DNA of 64,000 bases. Origin: Rotaria sordida (lineage: Eukaryota > Rotifera > Eurotatoria > Philodinida > Philodinidae). The stretch covers positions 19,273-83,272 of the forward strand of contig CAJNOL010001054.1 of the NCBI GenBank assembly GCA_905250125.1, given 5' to 3'. A program made the translations under genes and the position numbers. The notes below the pieces were generated by a model. That model made no database searches and was not told the DNA's origin. It saw only the letters and a list, made by a program, of their open reading frames with translations. Shown here one piece after another: positions 35,282 through 49,600 of this stretch (positions are counted from its first letter, which is position 1; the number at the start of each line of letters is the position of its first letter).

Positions 35282-38200
35282 ATAATGGAAATATTAGAAA
35301 TGGCTATTAGTTATTCTTATTTTTCCCCTTATTCGAAATTGTTTGATAATTTATTTAAATAATTGAGCAGGATTAACTAACTGAATACCTGCTAAATGAA
35401 CACCTTGAGTGTCGCAACGAAAAACAAGGTTATCTGATATTTAATAATTAACTTTTCACTTCTTTGAAATATTCAACGATAGAAGCCAGATGGATGAATT
35501 CGATTTTAACAATTATATAATTAAGACTTCAACTTCTAAACTCGATTTTCTATATAGTGAAAAATAGAGGTTTGGTGCGTGTAAAGCTTTTTCCAATCGA
35601 ATTCAAATAACAGTGCTCAAACTACTCTCATATGAAAGGTAATTCGTTACTTGTTCAGATGAGAAAAAAGATCTTTTTTATTTTAATTTAACTTCTTTTT
35701 TTTGACTCTAAAAACTCTAAAAATGTTAGGTATAGTCATCTACGAATATATACAACAAACAATATCGAGGAAAAACACATTTAGTTTTTTTCTCGACATT
35801 TACACGAGGAGTTTTCATAGATGAAGATTAAATATTATTATATAATATACCATTTAAAACTCATCTTGAGTCATGTTGAGTCATGTTGAGTAACCTTTAA
35901 GTTAGATATTATCCTATGATAGAGAAGTGATAACTCTCATTCCGTTTAGAATTTTCCTATCAATTTAACTATTACTCTTTTCGCTGGAGATATCCAGAAA
36001 CTCATCATGAATTGTGAATAAAGATTTTAATATTGGAAGTTATTTTAATGGATTTTCAAATAAAAAATATTAGGGATCGTAGTTCGATGTCTATCTTGAA
36101 AAATCTCTTTCGTTTTTAGAACAGTCGATCTTTATCTTTGGAGGAAGAAGCGTGAGTAGTCTTATGCAGAAACGATATTAAATAAGAGGACATTTCAGAA
36201 AATCGTTTTCTTTTCTTTTATATTAAAACTGTTCAAACATTTTATCTTTGAAAGAAAAAAATGTTAAAGTCAATCTGATGTTATATTATTGTTAAATGGA
36301 TAATCAAATTTAACATAAGACTTGCGTTATTAATTTGCTTAATATAAAAATAACAAATAGATATCAACAAAGATTAGACAAGCTTATTGACTATTGATTA
36401 AATTCTAATTGATTTATTAAAACTACTATTGTCTATCGTATTATGATAATCTATTGAATATTTTAAATATTGATTAGTATATTTATTCTCTTTCTAATTG
36501 TTGAATTGATCAAGGAAATAATTCTCTTTATTTAATATAAATAGATTTCGATATATAAATAATAAAATATTTATTTTCTTTCGAATGTAGTTTGAATAAT
36601 AATTTTATTTGTTAATCTATGCTCATCTCATTTTGTGCAAAATACAAGGTAAACAAGAATATTATCGATAGAAATGACCTTGCTCGAAAATCTATTGATC
36701 ATTTTATAAATGATAAGAATTATTTAATTAAATTCTAGTAGATAGATATGATCATCGTATCAATATATAACAAAAAAACGTCTCAAATTTTCAAGTGTTG
36801 TTTATCAAATTCTAAAGTCGATTGTTTTCCTTTTGAGTTAGTTTTTGTTATATCTCCTATATATTTAGTATTGATAAAGTTTAGAAATGTTGACTAATTA
36901 TTTAAAGTATTATTATTCTCTATTGTATATCCGATCACATTCAAAAAATCTCAACAAAGATTTGTAAATGAGCATAGATTGATTTTTTCGATAAATTACT
37001 TCTATCAACTTTCTTTCATCGTAGTTCAATTGATTAATTTCTAATCGAAAAATCTATTTATATTATCCTAGGATAAGCTTTTATCATCAAGAATAAATAT
37101 TTATAATCGAATGTTTTTATCCATCTTTCAACTTGATAGACTCATCTTTTATATTAGTAGAGATAATGACATCAATCATTTTTTATCATTCTATATCTCC
37201 CAATCATATCCAAACAATATTAACCATAACAGTTTATCAACAAACAGCTTGTTTCATAAATAACATTCGACATTTCTAAGGTCCAATATAATGTTTTCTC
37301 TCTTTCGTTGATATTTACTCGCCTAAAAAAGATCCCGAATCAGTTAACGAGTATTCTATTTAACTATTTCAAACTTGTTTGTCTGTCTAGGATATTGTTT
37401 GGTTGAAAGCTGAATTGTTTTATTCTAATATGATAACTATCTTTCAGAAGCAATATAGTGAATATTATCATCTTCAATCAGTTGACTTTAAAGAAAACTT
37501 TTCTTTTCTTCTCTAACTGATTTAAAAGTAAATTATGACGAATTTCAAATTCTAATAATCAATTTTAAAATAGATCGAAGACGAGACATTTATTCTAAAA
37601 TGAAAAGATTAGTTGTTGAATAGTGAAAAATAAAATGAAGAGATGTTTATCAATATTTTCCTTCATTGTAAATTTCATTTTTTTTGCTGATAACATTAAT
37701 AAAACTAAATTTATTATTCATAAAGTTAAATAATGTATCTTATGCAGAACATCCAACTATGGAATTGAAAGATAAAGTTATTTAAATTGTCTTGTCAATA
37801 TTGTTAAATACTCTAAATTGGATACTATTAAATTATCATCTAACTACACTTTTTTTCTATACATACAGATAAACTATTAACTACATTTTTTATTATTTTC
37901 ATCCTACTAATCAGAACTCAATCATATCAAGAAAAAAAATGCTTCTCACCGTAGCTCTTTCCGGCTTAAATCTAAAACTGACATATCACATTTTAATTTA
38001 AAAGTATTTTAAAATCTCTCTCTCTCTTTCTATATCTGTTGTGTCGAAGTTATTTCAAATGAACCAAATATAAAATAATTTAGAAAAATGAAATATTACA
38101 TTCAGTTATTGACATCAATCGAGATTTATTCAGACGACAACAAGTTTTATTGTTAATAAAATAGATGTTAGATCTAAACATAGAATAATAACACCTTCCA

Positions 38201-40589
38201 TTACTCATTTTATTTCGAGATTTTTAAATTTAACTTGTCAATCTCAATACTCATTTTGACATAAAATAGGAAAACTAATAATAGAAATAAGTCGAACTCC
38301 TAGCTGCAAGTGAAATGTCATTTTGTTATCGTTGACTTAAAAAATGATATTATACTAGGAAAATTTCATTCAATCAATCTGATTTAAATCGCATTGAAAG
38401 ATAAATAAGAGTGAAAGATGGTTACCATTGAAAAATTTCACCCAGATTAAATCTTCATTTGACTTGTTAGAAGTCTCACTCTTCTAACCACTTTAATTTG
38501 TTTCTCTACGAACGATTTTTGTTATCAATATCAAGTTAAAATATTCTTCTTATGATAAGATAATATTCTAAAAATCTATTTGATAAACTAAAGAAGTTCC
38601 AATCGTCTAAATAGATCTGCAGTGATGTAAATAACCGAATGTAGTGTTTGATTTTTCTCAATAAATAACTTTAATTATTGGTAATAAAAGATAATTTATA
38701 TAACTAGTTTTAAATGAATAATTAACTCTTAGTAGATATATTCATTTAAATATAATTCTTCATCTCAGATAAGTTTTATCGACCGATGTAACTCTTAATA
38801 GTTAACAGATATTTACAAACAATCTTCGAAACGTTAAAACAAAAAACAAATATGAAGATCTTTTGAACAGTTCGAAAAATTTGACTCGAAATCTTTCTGA
38901 TTTAATTCAGTTAGTCAATTATGAAATAATCTAGAAAATAATAAAATAAAATATAGTTTATTTTATTTTATTTTTAACGATGAAAACTTTTTCTTTATGA
39001 AAACTATTTTTCGTAATTGATCAATTCTAAGAGTTTAATCTGATTGAATAACTTCTCTCTTCACCGGAGTTAACTTTGCTCGGTTTTATGTTTTCTATAG
39101 GAATAGATCAAAGAGAATCTTTTTCATAACCAGAATAATAAATACAGAATAGAATTTCAATGGAAATTAAATCTCATAGACTATTTTACAATTATTTGAC
39201 AAGCATCGATTTCTATGATTAACGTTATGGAAAATGACATTGAACAATAAATAGAAATAAAATAATTGGAAAGAAAATAAAAATGAGTATCTAATAAATA
39301 AGTTGAACTATTAAATAGATATCGTTGTTTAGATTAGAGTTGAGACTGTTAGAATATTCTCTTGAGATGAATAGATATCTATAAAGACAATCTTTATATT
39401 TTCCTAAGATTGAATAGAATTTCGAGAAAGATTTTTAAATTAAAAACAAGGAAAAAAAATATTATTTTAAATATTTATCTTAAATTTTCATGAAAATCTT
39501 GTTAATTCTAATAAGTTGTAGAGTTGACGAGTATGTTTTGACTTTTGAAAGATAAAAAAAATTGAAAATAATATCAATCAATTATGTATATACACTTTCA
39601 AATATAGAATATACTTTTAAATTATTTTATATATTAGATCGAAATAGATTTTATAGAATTTAATTGATTTATATTTGTTTTTTTCAATCTCTAATAAAAT
39701 GAATATTTTGTTATTTTTAGGATCTTTTCTCATGTAGTTTTATTAGAAGATTATTATTGGAAAATAAAATTAATCAGATCTATCAACATCTTGTTGCTTC
39801 CATCACTCTCTTACTCATCTCCTAGGAAAATTCTTTTTTCTTGACCTTTGAGAAAACATTTAGATAAATAAATAATCAGTTAAATTGATTCTTTTTCTTT
39901 TCTTTTTTCTTCTTTTTCAACAATCGACAAACATTGTTTATATCAATAATTCAATCATACTCAACTAGTCGATACAATTTTTTTTTATTTATCAAAACAC
40001 ATCGATTATCTATAATATTCACAAGTTATTTTTTTAATAATATACAATCAGACAACAATTTATCTAAACATTACAATTACAGACTTTGTTTCTACGGTCT
40101 TATTTATATTAATAAAACATTAGACATTTGTTTGTTTCATCAGAAAACAAAGATTCTTCGAGAATATTTTTTTTCCGCAATATTTTAACGTATTTTTCAT
40201 TGAAAAAGGACTTTTTTATTTGTATCATATATCAAAAATAGCCAGAGAAAACTTTATCAATGTTTTTTATCGGCAAAACTTCTCAGTTTTTTTAAAGTGT
40301 CCTAGAGCGTTTAAACATATTTTATGAAATTCTTCTCTACTTGCTTTTCGATCATATCTTCCATTTTGATTTATTGAATTTACTCTTAAATTGAAAAATT
40401 TGATCACAGATTTTATTTTAAATAATATTTCGAGGAATCAAAAAACTATCTTCTCATTATTTTATTTTCATATAGAAACCTTTAACGGAAATTTCTCTCT
40501 CTATACAGTCTGGAGAGAGAAAAGAATGGCTACATTTTTCTATACTATTTTCATCATACTTATATTAATATCATCACAATGGTACATTG
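35282..40589. other. A+T-rich gene desert
   Basis: No gene or RNA is supported. Small features only: a TTGAGTCATG tandem (about 35862-35892) and poly-pyrimidine runs. The 84-codon frame at 39934-40188 (+) and the frame at 40391-40597 are Phe/Ile-rich by composition. Confidence 0.5.
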
Positions 40590-40660
40590 ACAGTTGACCT
40601 CCCAACAATAGACCCTCTCACTTTTAACCCTTCCGACAGTTGACCCACCCGGCATGTGAC

Positions 40661-40998
40661 CCTCAATAGATCATCCACACAAAAAACGTATGATATTTTA
40701 AAATTTGATAACAAAAATCTAGAGACTAAATCATTGATCGCCTCAAATCATAGTGCAATCTCGAATGACGAAGTGGCAACAAAGTAACTAACCCACTATG
40801 TTATTGATAAGACCGTCATGATCATTCTAATCTTCAATCAAGGACTTCACTTACGGACTCAGTTTCACCTCACCCTCATTCTTCATCTCACCCTCACCGA
40901 TTTCCCTACGACTTTATGTGACTAGTGATTTAGTCTCTAGGTTTTTGTTATGAAATTTTTAAATATCATACGTTTTTTGTGTGGATGATCTATTGAGG
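40661..40998. mobile_element. MITE-like element with 74-bp terminal inverted repeats
   Basis: CCTCAATAGATCATCCACAC at 40661 pairs with GTGTGGATGATCTATTGAGG ending at 40998. The match continues inward for about 74 bases with few changes (left to about 40735, right from about 40925). Outside, GACAGTTGA motifs (left at 40590-40600 and 40634-40645, right complement at 41002-41010) suggest the true element is longer, about 40590-41012. The central part is CTCACCCTCA-rich. It has no coding capacity. Confidence 0.78.
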
Positions 40999-43200
40999 CT
41001 CAACTGTCGTGTCACCGATCAGAATAAAATATTCGATAAGATCTCTTTTGTTTGCATGTGGCATAGTAGTATAAATGATAGGAAGGATTTTTTTCAATAA
41101 ATTTTTATAGAAATCAGATAGAGAAGTACGATTTTCACTGTTGGAAAGAGGAGATGAAGATGCATCGAATAATCTATTAGAGATTTTTCTAATATTGCTT
41201 AGTCAAGTATTTTTATTCAATAATAAGTTTTTTTGTTTTAACATAGATTCCTCGAAAATCGTATTAGAGAGTTGACTAGAAAACATATTATTCATCTTAC
41301 CCTTACGCAGTTTATAGATCCTCCGATAAGTAGATTGAATCTATATTTTATTATTGAATATTGACTCTAAACAATTAACCAGATTGGTTTATTCTCAAAA
41401 ACATCAGTTGAAAAGGTTAAAAAAGAGAGAATGAGGAAAGTTTGTAATATACGATTCGATGTTTTTTCATCTCCTCTTTTCAACGGTGAAAAGTGCACTT
41501 CTCTATCTTTGTTTCTATGGAAATTTATTGAATAAATCCTCACTATGATTGATGCTACGATGATAGATGCGAATAAAAGAGATCTTATCCTCAATTTTAT
41601 TCTGATTATATTAATATAAGTATGATGAAAATAGTATAGAAAAATCTTTCCATTCTTTTCTCTCTTCAGACTATAGAAAGAGATAAACTTTGTTAAACCT
41701 TATTATAAGGAATTACTCAATATCCGCCACTCGTTTTTCTATGTCCTATGGATTTTGAAAACATTTTTAGTAAGAAATTTCTTTCTGCTCTTTTGAAATA
41801 TAAATTTGTAAATTTTTGAAAATAGACCAATGTGGTCAAATACTGTTTTATGCTTTTTATTAGTTGAAAAATCGAAGAATATTTTCTTTGAAAGTTGTTC
41901 ATTGACACATTATAATTCAAGAATGAAGAATTTAAAGTAATTTAAAAATAAATATAAATTTCTTCTATCATCTCTACTCTCATCTATAATCAAGATGAGA
42001 ATAAAATAATTCATCACCGAAGAATTTATTGAATAACTATACTATTTTATATCTTTATCATAGTTCGACTACGATTTAACTAACTTTATTTACTTGAAAT
42101 AATTGTGCATCCCTAATCATAGAATTGTTAACGAAACATATTTTCTAACATTATTTTATTGACAATAAAAATTCAATTTTCTTTTTCTCTCATTGAAATT
42201 CTTTCAGTGTCCATCGGAATCATGATGAAAAACAATGAAAATCATTGTGTGTGTTTTTTGATTGATGGCAGAAAGAGAGAACATTCATCTCAAAGAATCA
42301 AATAAAAACAAAACAAAATCCATAAAGAAAAGTATCAAACGCAACGATACTTAACTCAACATCCAGATGAAAAACGAACCAAACTTGAAAATAATAAAAA
42401 TATAATCAATGACGACATTACATTTTTTCCACTTCGTTTATTTTGACAAAACGATTTTCAACTAAAATTGAGTGAAATTTCATCTTCAATCTCGTCAATG
42501 TAAAACTGAGCGAATCTAGAAGCTTCTATTTAAAAGACACTACTCAATAGACTGATCCTTTTATCGAGATTTGACTTTAATTCAAACTGATCTCTATGGA
42601 AATAACCTTCTTCTTATACAAATTATTACTCTTTATCACTAAACAGATAGTTGTTACTCTTTTAGTAAATGTTGACAATCAATAGAATGATTTTTCCATA
42701 GTTGAACATAGAATAGAAATTTATGCTATTTCGAAAGGCTTTTTCATGTCAATAAATCTTACTCTAACATTCAACAAATCATTCTCAATCATCGATAATC
42801 AATCAATTAATATATCTTTAAAATAGCATAAACATCACAACTCATCTCTTCTTTTTCTTACAATTTTTTTCCTCTTTTCAACATTCGAGTCAAACAAAAC
42901 ATCAAACCCTCAGAAAATAGCTAAGATGATTATCTATCAACAACTATAAAGAGAATCAAAAATAGATCAAGGTGTAAGTGTGAGTTATCTCAAAATCCAT
43001 ACTCACAACCACAACTGACACCTCTAGATGTTTTTCTAAAAGGTGTCAATTACTTTCGAATCTATCGATTCGATCGAACTTAGCGAGAAGTATTTTATGG
43101 GTTAAAGATGACATTCAAATTTCGATAAATGACAGAATAATAAACAAGATAAGCCAAGTACAGGCTTGGAAAAAATATTATTCAAGGGAAGTAACGCTAG
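40999..43200. other. Gene desert with one small GT/CA hairpin
   Basis: No gene is supported; the minus frames at 41367-41594 and 41717-41920 look like chance. A hairpin at about 42969-43026 has AGGTGTAAGTGTGAGT on the left and ACTCACAACCACAACTGACACCT-type sequence on the right, the same arm style as 29850 and 47880. Confidence 0.45.
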
Positions 43201-43202
43201 AA

Positions 43203-44050
43203 TTTCAAACAGGTGATATGATCAATTTTATACCAAATGAAAGCTCGTCAAAAATGGGCTTTATTGATGCTAAATAGTAAGGGTTATGTAAACCTTTTAA
43301 TATCGAACTTACGAAACTTTCAGAAATTTTATAGATATTTGGGGGTGAACAAGTAAGGTGCTACGAATTCAAAAATTCTTGGATATTTTTACATGGTTCG
43401 ATAGAGCTTGTCGAGCCCTACAAAATTGTATATACTAAAAAAAATTTTAAGCCATTTTTTTCTGATAAAAAATTAAAAAAACTATTTGGAAAATCTTAAA
43501 AACGTTAAAAAAACTGATATTTTTTATATGGAAGAAAAACACTCGATTTTGCAATAAAATTAGCCGCTTTCATTATTTTTACTCCCCCAGACATTTCGAA
43601 ATATACCCATTCGATGCAACGTGAAAAACTGCATTGAATGAATATATTTTCAAACATATTATATAAGGATACTAACGGAAAACAACTGAATTTATTGTAA
43701 AAAGACCACTTTTTTCTCCTATAAAAACTGTACAAAATGCCGATTTTTGGGTGCTTTCTTTCGACAGTTTTCAGTGAATTTCAACTCAAGAATTCTGTTT
43801 AAAAATTTCTAGTATATACAGTTTTGTAGGGCTCGACGAGCTCTATCGAACCATGTAAAAATATCCAAGAATTTTTGAATTCCTACCACCTTACTTTTTC
43901 ACCCCCAAAAATGTATAAAATTTCTGAAAGTTTCTTAAGTTCGATATTAAAAGGTTTACATAACCCTTACTATTTAGTATCAATAAACCCCATTTTTCAC
44001 GGGCTTTCATTTGGTATAAAATTGATCATAACACCTATTTTTTGCAAATA
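43203..44050. mobile_element. Foldback element, about 240-bp inverted arms
   Basis: The left arm (about 43205-43445) and right arm (about 43800-44042) are inverted copies along their whole length. Examples: ATGATCAATTTTATACCAAA pairs with TTTGGTATAAAATTGATCAT, and GGTTCGATAGAGCTTGTCGA pairs with TCGACGAGCTCTATCGAACC. The arms differ by scattered substitutions, indicating age. The roughly 350-bp centre carries a 76-codon minus frame (43505-43735) without recognisable domain. No transposase is present and no clear target duplication was found. Confidence 0.82.
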
Positions 44051-45214
44051 GCTCGAAAAGCTTGAGGATGATTGAAAAGAAACTTATTTTCTTCCTGCTC
44101 ACGATAAACGTTTACCGTTTTAGAACATAATTAATCGGTCAACGACCTTCTACGACTAAGGCTCTTCCATCTAGTCGATTTTGTTTCAGATAGTTGAAAT
44201 CACAATGAAATTGCCGGAAATATATCAAACCGTAATGTCTTCAACTACATAATCCTAGGAAAATAGTTTTGACTTGTCATTTCTATAATGATATAGGACT
44301 GAAAAAGTAGCTATTTACTGACTCGAAATATGAACTAAATATAATAGAAAAATTCTATTGGTCTCATCTATTATTCAACGTTTAAAAAGTAAACTAAAAT
44401 GGTATATAGTTGACCATCAGCCCTTGACTATCTTACTATACATCGAGACTAATTCAAGATAATTACGGATAATATTTGTCATTTGATGACAACCGATGAG
44501 AATAAAATTCACTAGACCTTTTTTTACTTCATTTTCCGAGAACATATCTCCTAACCACTCTCAACAAACCATTTCGTAGATTGTTATGAGAGTAGGTATA
44601 ACGTTTGATTTTGTGGATCTAGATCTCTATCTCGGTCGAAATTGAGAGAAAAAGCATACCTACACCTCAACAATTATAAGAGAAGTGAAAGAAAGCATTA
44701 ACCAAGATTTATCTAACAGTTATATAGTTTAATCATAGGTTAACAAAACAACATCTCTTCTCTTATATTTCTTGACGATAGTCTTGCAAAATTCGTCAAT
44801 GGTAGGAAAACGCCTCAATCATTTACACAAATAATTATCTCTCAAGATTTATCTGGTCAACAACTCTTCTCAAATATAAACTCGTTTAGAAATTCTTTTC
44901 GTCTTTGTTGTTTATTTTTCCATGTAATCCTAGAACGTCTGCCTGAAGTCTAACTACTTTATTTTATTTTAGTGTTATAGACACACAACCTCAGAGGAAA
45001 TCATCCCTTTGTAGACATCCTATCATCAAGATAAATAGAATATCCCACTGATATTAGCCATTGGTTATCACTAGTCGTGGATGTGATAAACTATCTCGAA
45101 TAACATACAACCGCTTGTTGCTCACTTCCCGTCCACATCGAACGTACTGAATTTTTTTTATTATTTTCTAATTCTAGACTTAGATAAGATCTTATTCTTC
45201 CATCTATATTTTAG
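44051..45214. other. Intergenic, no gene recognised
   Basis: Both strands show frequent stops, and no motif or inverted repeat was found. The stretch 44960-45150 is somewhat less A/T-rich but unidentified. Confidence 0.4.
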
Positions 45215-46640
45215 GGTGCGGAGCGAGAGGTAAACAGCAGAGACTTCGCTTTTGAAGCCCTCTTAAATCTGAGAAGTCTCTTTAAATCTTATTAAATCTG
45301 ATGAAGTTCCTTGAGATCTTACGAAGTCATATTAAGTCTCATGAATACTGTTAAAGTCTGTAGAAGTCTCGTGAAGTCTGATGAAGTCTCGTGGAGTCAC
45401 AGGAAGTCTTATGAATTTTTCCGAGTAAACTTAGTGTACAAATAATTCATAAGAAATTCAATTAAGTCGTGAGATTTTTGATGATCTTATTTCAGCAGAA
45501 ATATAAAGTTTTATTGTGTTGGCAACCTGCTCGAAAAATTCGGGTTCGGTTGAACAAAAAACAATCATATTTAATAGTTTAAATGGTTTTAATAGAGATA
45601 TTCATTTACATATGAAAGCTTGTATCAATTAGATATAAAAGTTATAAAGAATTTTTCTCTTTTTTTGTTTGCTTCTATCATTCGTGAAAGTCTATCAGTC
45701 GATAAACGAGTACCTTTATCGGTCAATAACCAACGCGCTATTTCCTTATGTATAAATTTAACCTTTTTATTTGTTTCCATCTGAAAATAAGAGGTGTTCA
45801 ATGGTGGATTGATCGAATCGAATATTGATACACGATAGAAATTGATCTTATTAGTTTTAATTCCATCTAGATCTTGTATGTTTGTCACATCTTGATCTTG
45901 TTGATTAAAGTTGAAAAAATCATTATTAATTTCATAACCTTCTATTATTTCATCATCATAATCAGATTGAGAATTTGATGATAAATCTGAATGAGCTATT
46001 GAATAATTATCTCAATTAATCTTCACTCTTAACACTATAAAATATATTTTAACTTAAATCATGTTATTGAAAAGCAGTGTGTTTATTTAATGTATTCCGT
46101 ATATTAAAGTTACTAACTAACTCTTTTGCACGATTAAATCCAGCTAAAATTTTCATTTCAAATTACCATAAGTATTTATCTTTGAAAAAAATAATGAAAT
46201 TACGGTAACACTATGAATAAGTTCTATATCGGTAATGGGTTGGAATTGAATTGAGTCTAATAATGATGAAAAAAAATAGAACTATCTTGAAAACTACCAA
46301 CTTTGAAACAAAAACGTTTAGCTCTATTCGATTTTATTATTGAGTTTATACATATAAATAAACTATAATGTACCATTATAAAAAAACGAATTTCTTTTAA
46401 TCGTCATCTAATAGATAGTGTGTTTTTCAAGGCACAAACAAAATCTGATGCCATTTCTAAGGCTTCTCCATCATTCATTCCCTCTTCAAGTCTCTTCAAG
46501 TTAGATGAAATATTCTGAAATCACTTCAAGTCTCATCAAGTCAGATGAAGTCTCTTGAAATTTGATGGAGTCTTTTTAAAATTTCAAGTCCTCGTTGCTG
46601 AAGTCACTTTAAGTCTGCTATTTATCCGTTCGGTGCGAAG
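45215..46640. mobile_element. Possible element bounded by GAAGTCTYATGAAGTCTGAT arrays
   Basis: Two arrays of the AGACTTCAA family (here reading GAAGTCTCATGAAGTCTG) lie at about 45240-45420 and 46485-46620. The outer edges are inverted: TAAACAGCAGAGACTT at the left and the complement-like AAGTCTGCTATTTA at the right. Between them lies unique DNA with a 128-codon minus frame. Whether this is one mobile unit or two separate arrays is unclear. Confidence 0.35.
45625..46011 (-). pseudogene. Unidentified acidic protein fragment (128 residues)
   Basis: The minus frame is open from 46011 to the stop at 45625. It has a Ser/Asp/Glu-rich first part (SSNSQSDYDDEIIEGYE) and a basic C-terminal part (FIHKEIARWLLTDKGTRLS, TDRLSRMIEANKKREKFF). 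The composition and the contrast between the parts look like real protein. It has no ATG at its start; the frame opens after a TGA, and an AG just before it could be a splice acceptor. I do not recognise the family. It could be cargo or a DNA-binding ORF of the surrounding candidate element. Confidence 0.4.
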
Positions 46641-49600
46641 TGTCCGTCGATATGACTATAGATCTGCATATGACACTTCATTCCATCGACGCTCCTACGC
46701 AAACACACAGACACACATACTCACACATTATATTAAATATTTATATTGGATTTTTTATTAGAGAGCGCCATTATAGCACCTTGTAGTACTGGTGATAGAT
46801 AAAATGCTTGTCCTTTATTTGTTTTCTTTTATTCTTCCAGTTATGGTAATAAATTCCCTATATGATCACCATTTTCCTCTGATAATAACAAATGACGTTC
46901 ATAGGATTTTTCTCTTTCCTAGAACTATTATCTTTATAGATCTTCTATAAAAGTAATACTGATCGACGAGCTTATAACTTCGATAGAACATATATATAAA
47001 AAGTCCGAAGAAGAAAGATGATCAATAGTTAGAGAAAACAAGTAGAAATATTGTCTATGATAAAAGTATGGATTTTTATTTTTCATAGTTTTATTGCAAT
47101 GCAACCGATAATAACTGAATAAAAACATATTGATGAGGATATAATATAAAAGGAGAGTGATAAAAGTGTTCGGTTATTCAGCTAGTTGAACAATATGAAA
47201 AAGTAAAAAATGTTCGAAATATCGAAATATATCTATAATTAGTCGTTCTTTATCATTGATGCTATTTTTCTTTTTACTTAATAATAAGAATAGATTTTAA
47301 TGAAATCTTTGTTCTTATTTTCTATATTATTCAAATATGAATTATCTTCTCAAAATTTGACAAATAAAGATTATTATTTTGATCAGATGAGAATCTGTGC
47401 GGTTGAAGATGAAGCATAAATAAAAATAGTAGATAGAAAAAAAGATTTGTTCATTCAAGTGAGAAATAAACGATTTTTTCTTTTTCGATATTTATTATCT
47501 ATTATTTCTTTATTCTATATAATAGATTTTCAAAGAATATTTTAATAATAAAATCTAATAGACCTTTCTTTATCTTCAATCTAACCAATTATTATATTCA
47601 ATTTCTATAATCAACTACAATTGAATCAAATTGATTTTTTGTCCCTTGTTATCATTTTGTTTTTTTTTATAAATTTATTTAATGAAGTTATCTATTTATT
47701 TATTATAGAGGATCCTTGTCTATCATCACTTTTTATAAAATTCAACTATACGCATTTCGAAACTTCGAATGATCGTTTTTATTTTTAAAAATTGAAAATT
47801 ATCACCGTTAGATAAACGGCAAGTCTGAATCTTTGATCACTACCGAAGTTATCTTGTAAATAGATGAAAAATGGCTTGATGAGTGTGGGTGAAGAGAAGA
47901 TCAATAGGAACACTTGCACATTCACACTCTGACAGAATTTATTTCTCTAATTTCATCTTACAGAGAACTTCGCCTGGTCCATAATCAGTAATCAGACATT
48001 CGAAACTGTTTTGCTTCTCTATAATAGTGTTTATCATAATGATAAAGATTATAATTGACGATTAGTAATGATTTGTAATAGAAGATGAAAATAAATCTCT
48101 TCGAATCTATTAAGAAAATAATGACTCAATTCAATATCGAACTTATTTCATTGATAAAAGAGCACATTTAGAAAAGAATAATCGAAATAAACACTGTTAA
48201 AATGATTATAAAAGTATTTATTCTTCATTTCTATATTTAGTGAAAATATTCTTCAATTATTTATTGTAGAAGATTATAAATATTATCTCTTGAAATTAAT
48301 ATCAATGGGGATATATTGTTAATGGTGAAATGATCCCATTCGAAATCAATGATATTAATTGACTAGTGTGTACTAAGAAAGTAATAAGCTTTTCCATGCT
48401 TCTAAACAAATCGGTATGAGTTTCCTTCTATGTTAACCCAATATTCAAAACTCATATTAACAAATGGTGATCAATCATCTAAAATAAGTGAAAAATCTCG
48501 CAATTGTTAACATGTAAAAGTCTGACAATTTTGTCACGTTATCCAAAATATATCTGAGCATTATAAACGAATAGTTCATTTTAAATCTCGACTCTTAGAA
48601 CAAGCGGCCAAAAAAAGTTTTCTACTGTCCTATGTTATAATGGAATTTTCCGTTTTTACATTTCGAATTTATTTTAAATGTTAGAATTCGAGGATGTGTC
48701 TCTGGATTTGACTTTTGCTCTTTATAAACTCTTCGAAAGGCACACTCCTTCCCTTCATTCCATAGTTCGAACCAAAAGGTATCATTCGGACTTTTCTACG
48801 TTCATCTTATTTATTTCATATTAAACAATTAAGGTAACAAGATAAAGTGAGAATAGTCGATATTACATTCGATTATATTCTAGTAGAATCTATCAGTTTA
48901 ATATAAATATTTCCCATCTAATCTGGTCTATATATATATATTTGTAGAATATAAATGAAAGAGAAATATTGAAATATAGTCAATGTCTATATGATAGATG
49001 CTTGTTCATTCTATCCACCATTTATTGATAGATGGTGTAATATATCGTTGATATATTATTTATAATAATAATCATTTCTAACCTGAGATCGAATCAATGG
49101 ATAGATTATGGATATAGAAATATAGAAAACGATACTATTTATCTATCAACTTATTCATTATCCGATATTTATATTCGACACAATATGAAAATCAATTGAG
49201 AATTCTTTTTTCTTGAGAAAATCCGGAGGAGTTTTTCATTCTGATCATACAGTAAACTCAAACTGCATTAATTACCTTTTATAGATAATTCATCTTCGAG
49301 CGAGTTTTTCGAAATCATGACGATAAAACGTTTAGTTAACCTTGATTTGAATTCTATAGGTAACTGATTAGTATTGATCATTCATCTTTAGATTTGTCTC
49401 ACTTTCAATTTTGATAATCTATTATAGAAAACATAGGTATGACAAGAATAGAATTACCCAAATAATGACCATCATTTCACTTTTTATTACTAAAGAGTGA
49501 AATAAACAATTAAATAAATATTCATTTATCAATATCTAACCCAAATCTATTTTATAGTCTTCGACAAATTGACAAAATATTTTTAAAAAACATTAGAAAA

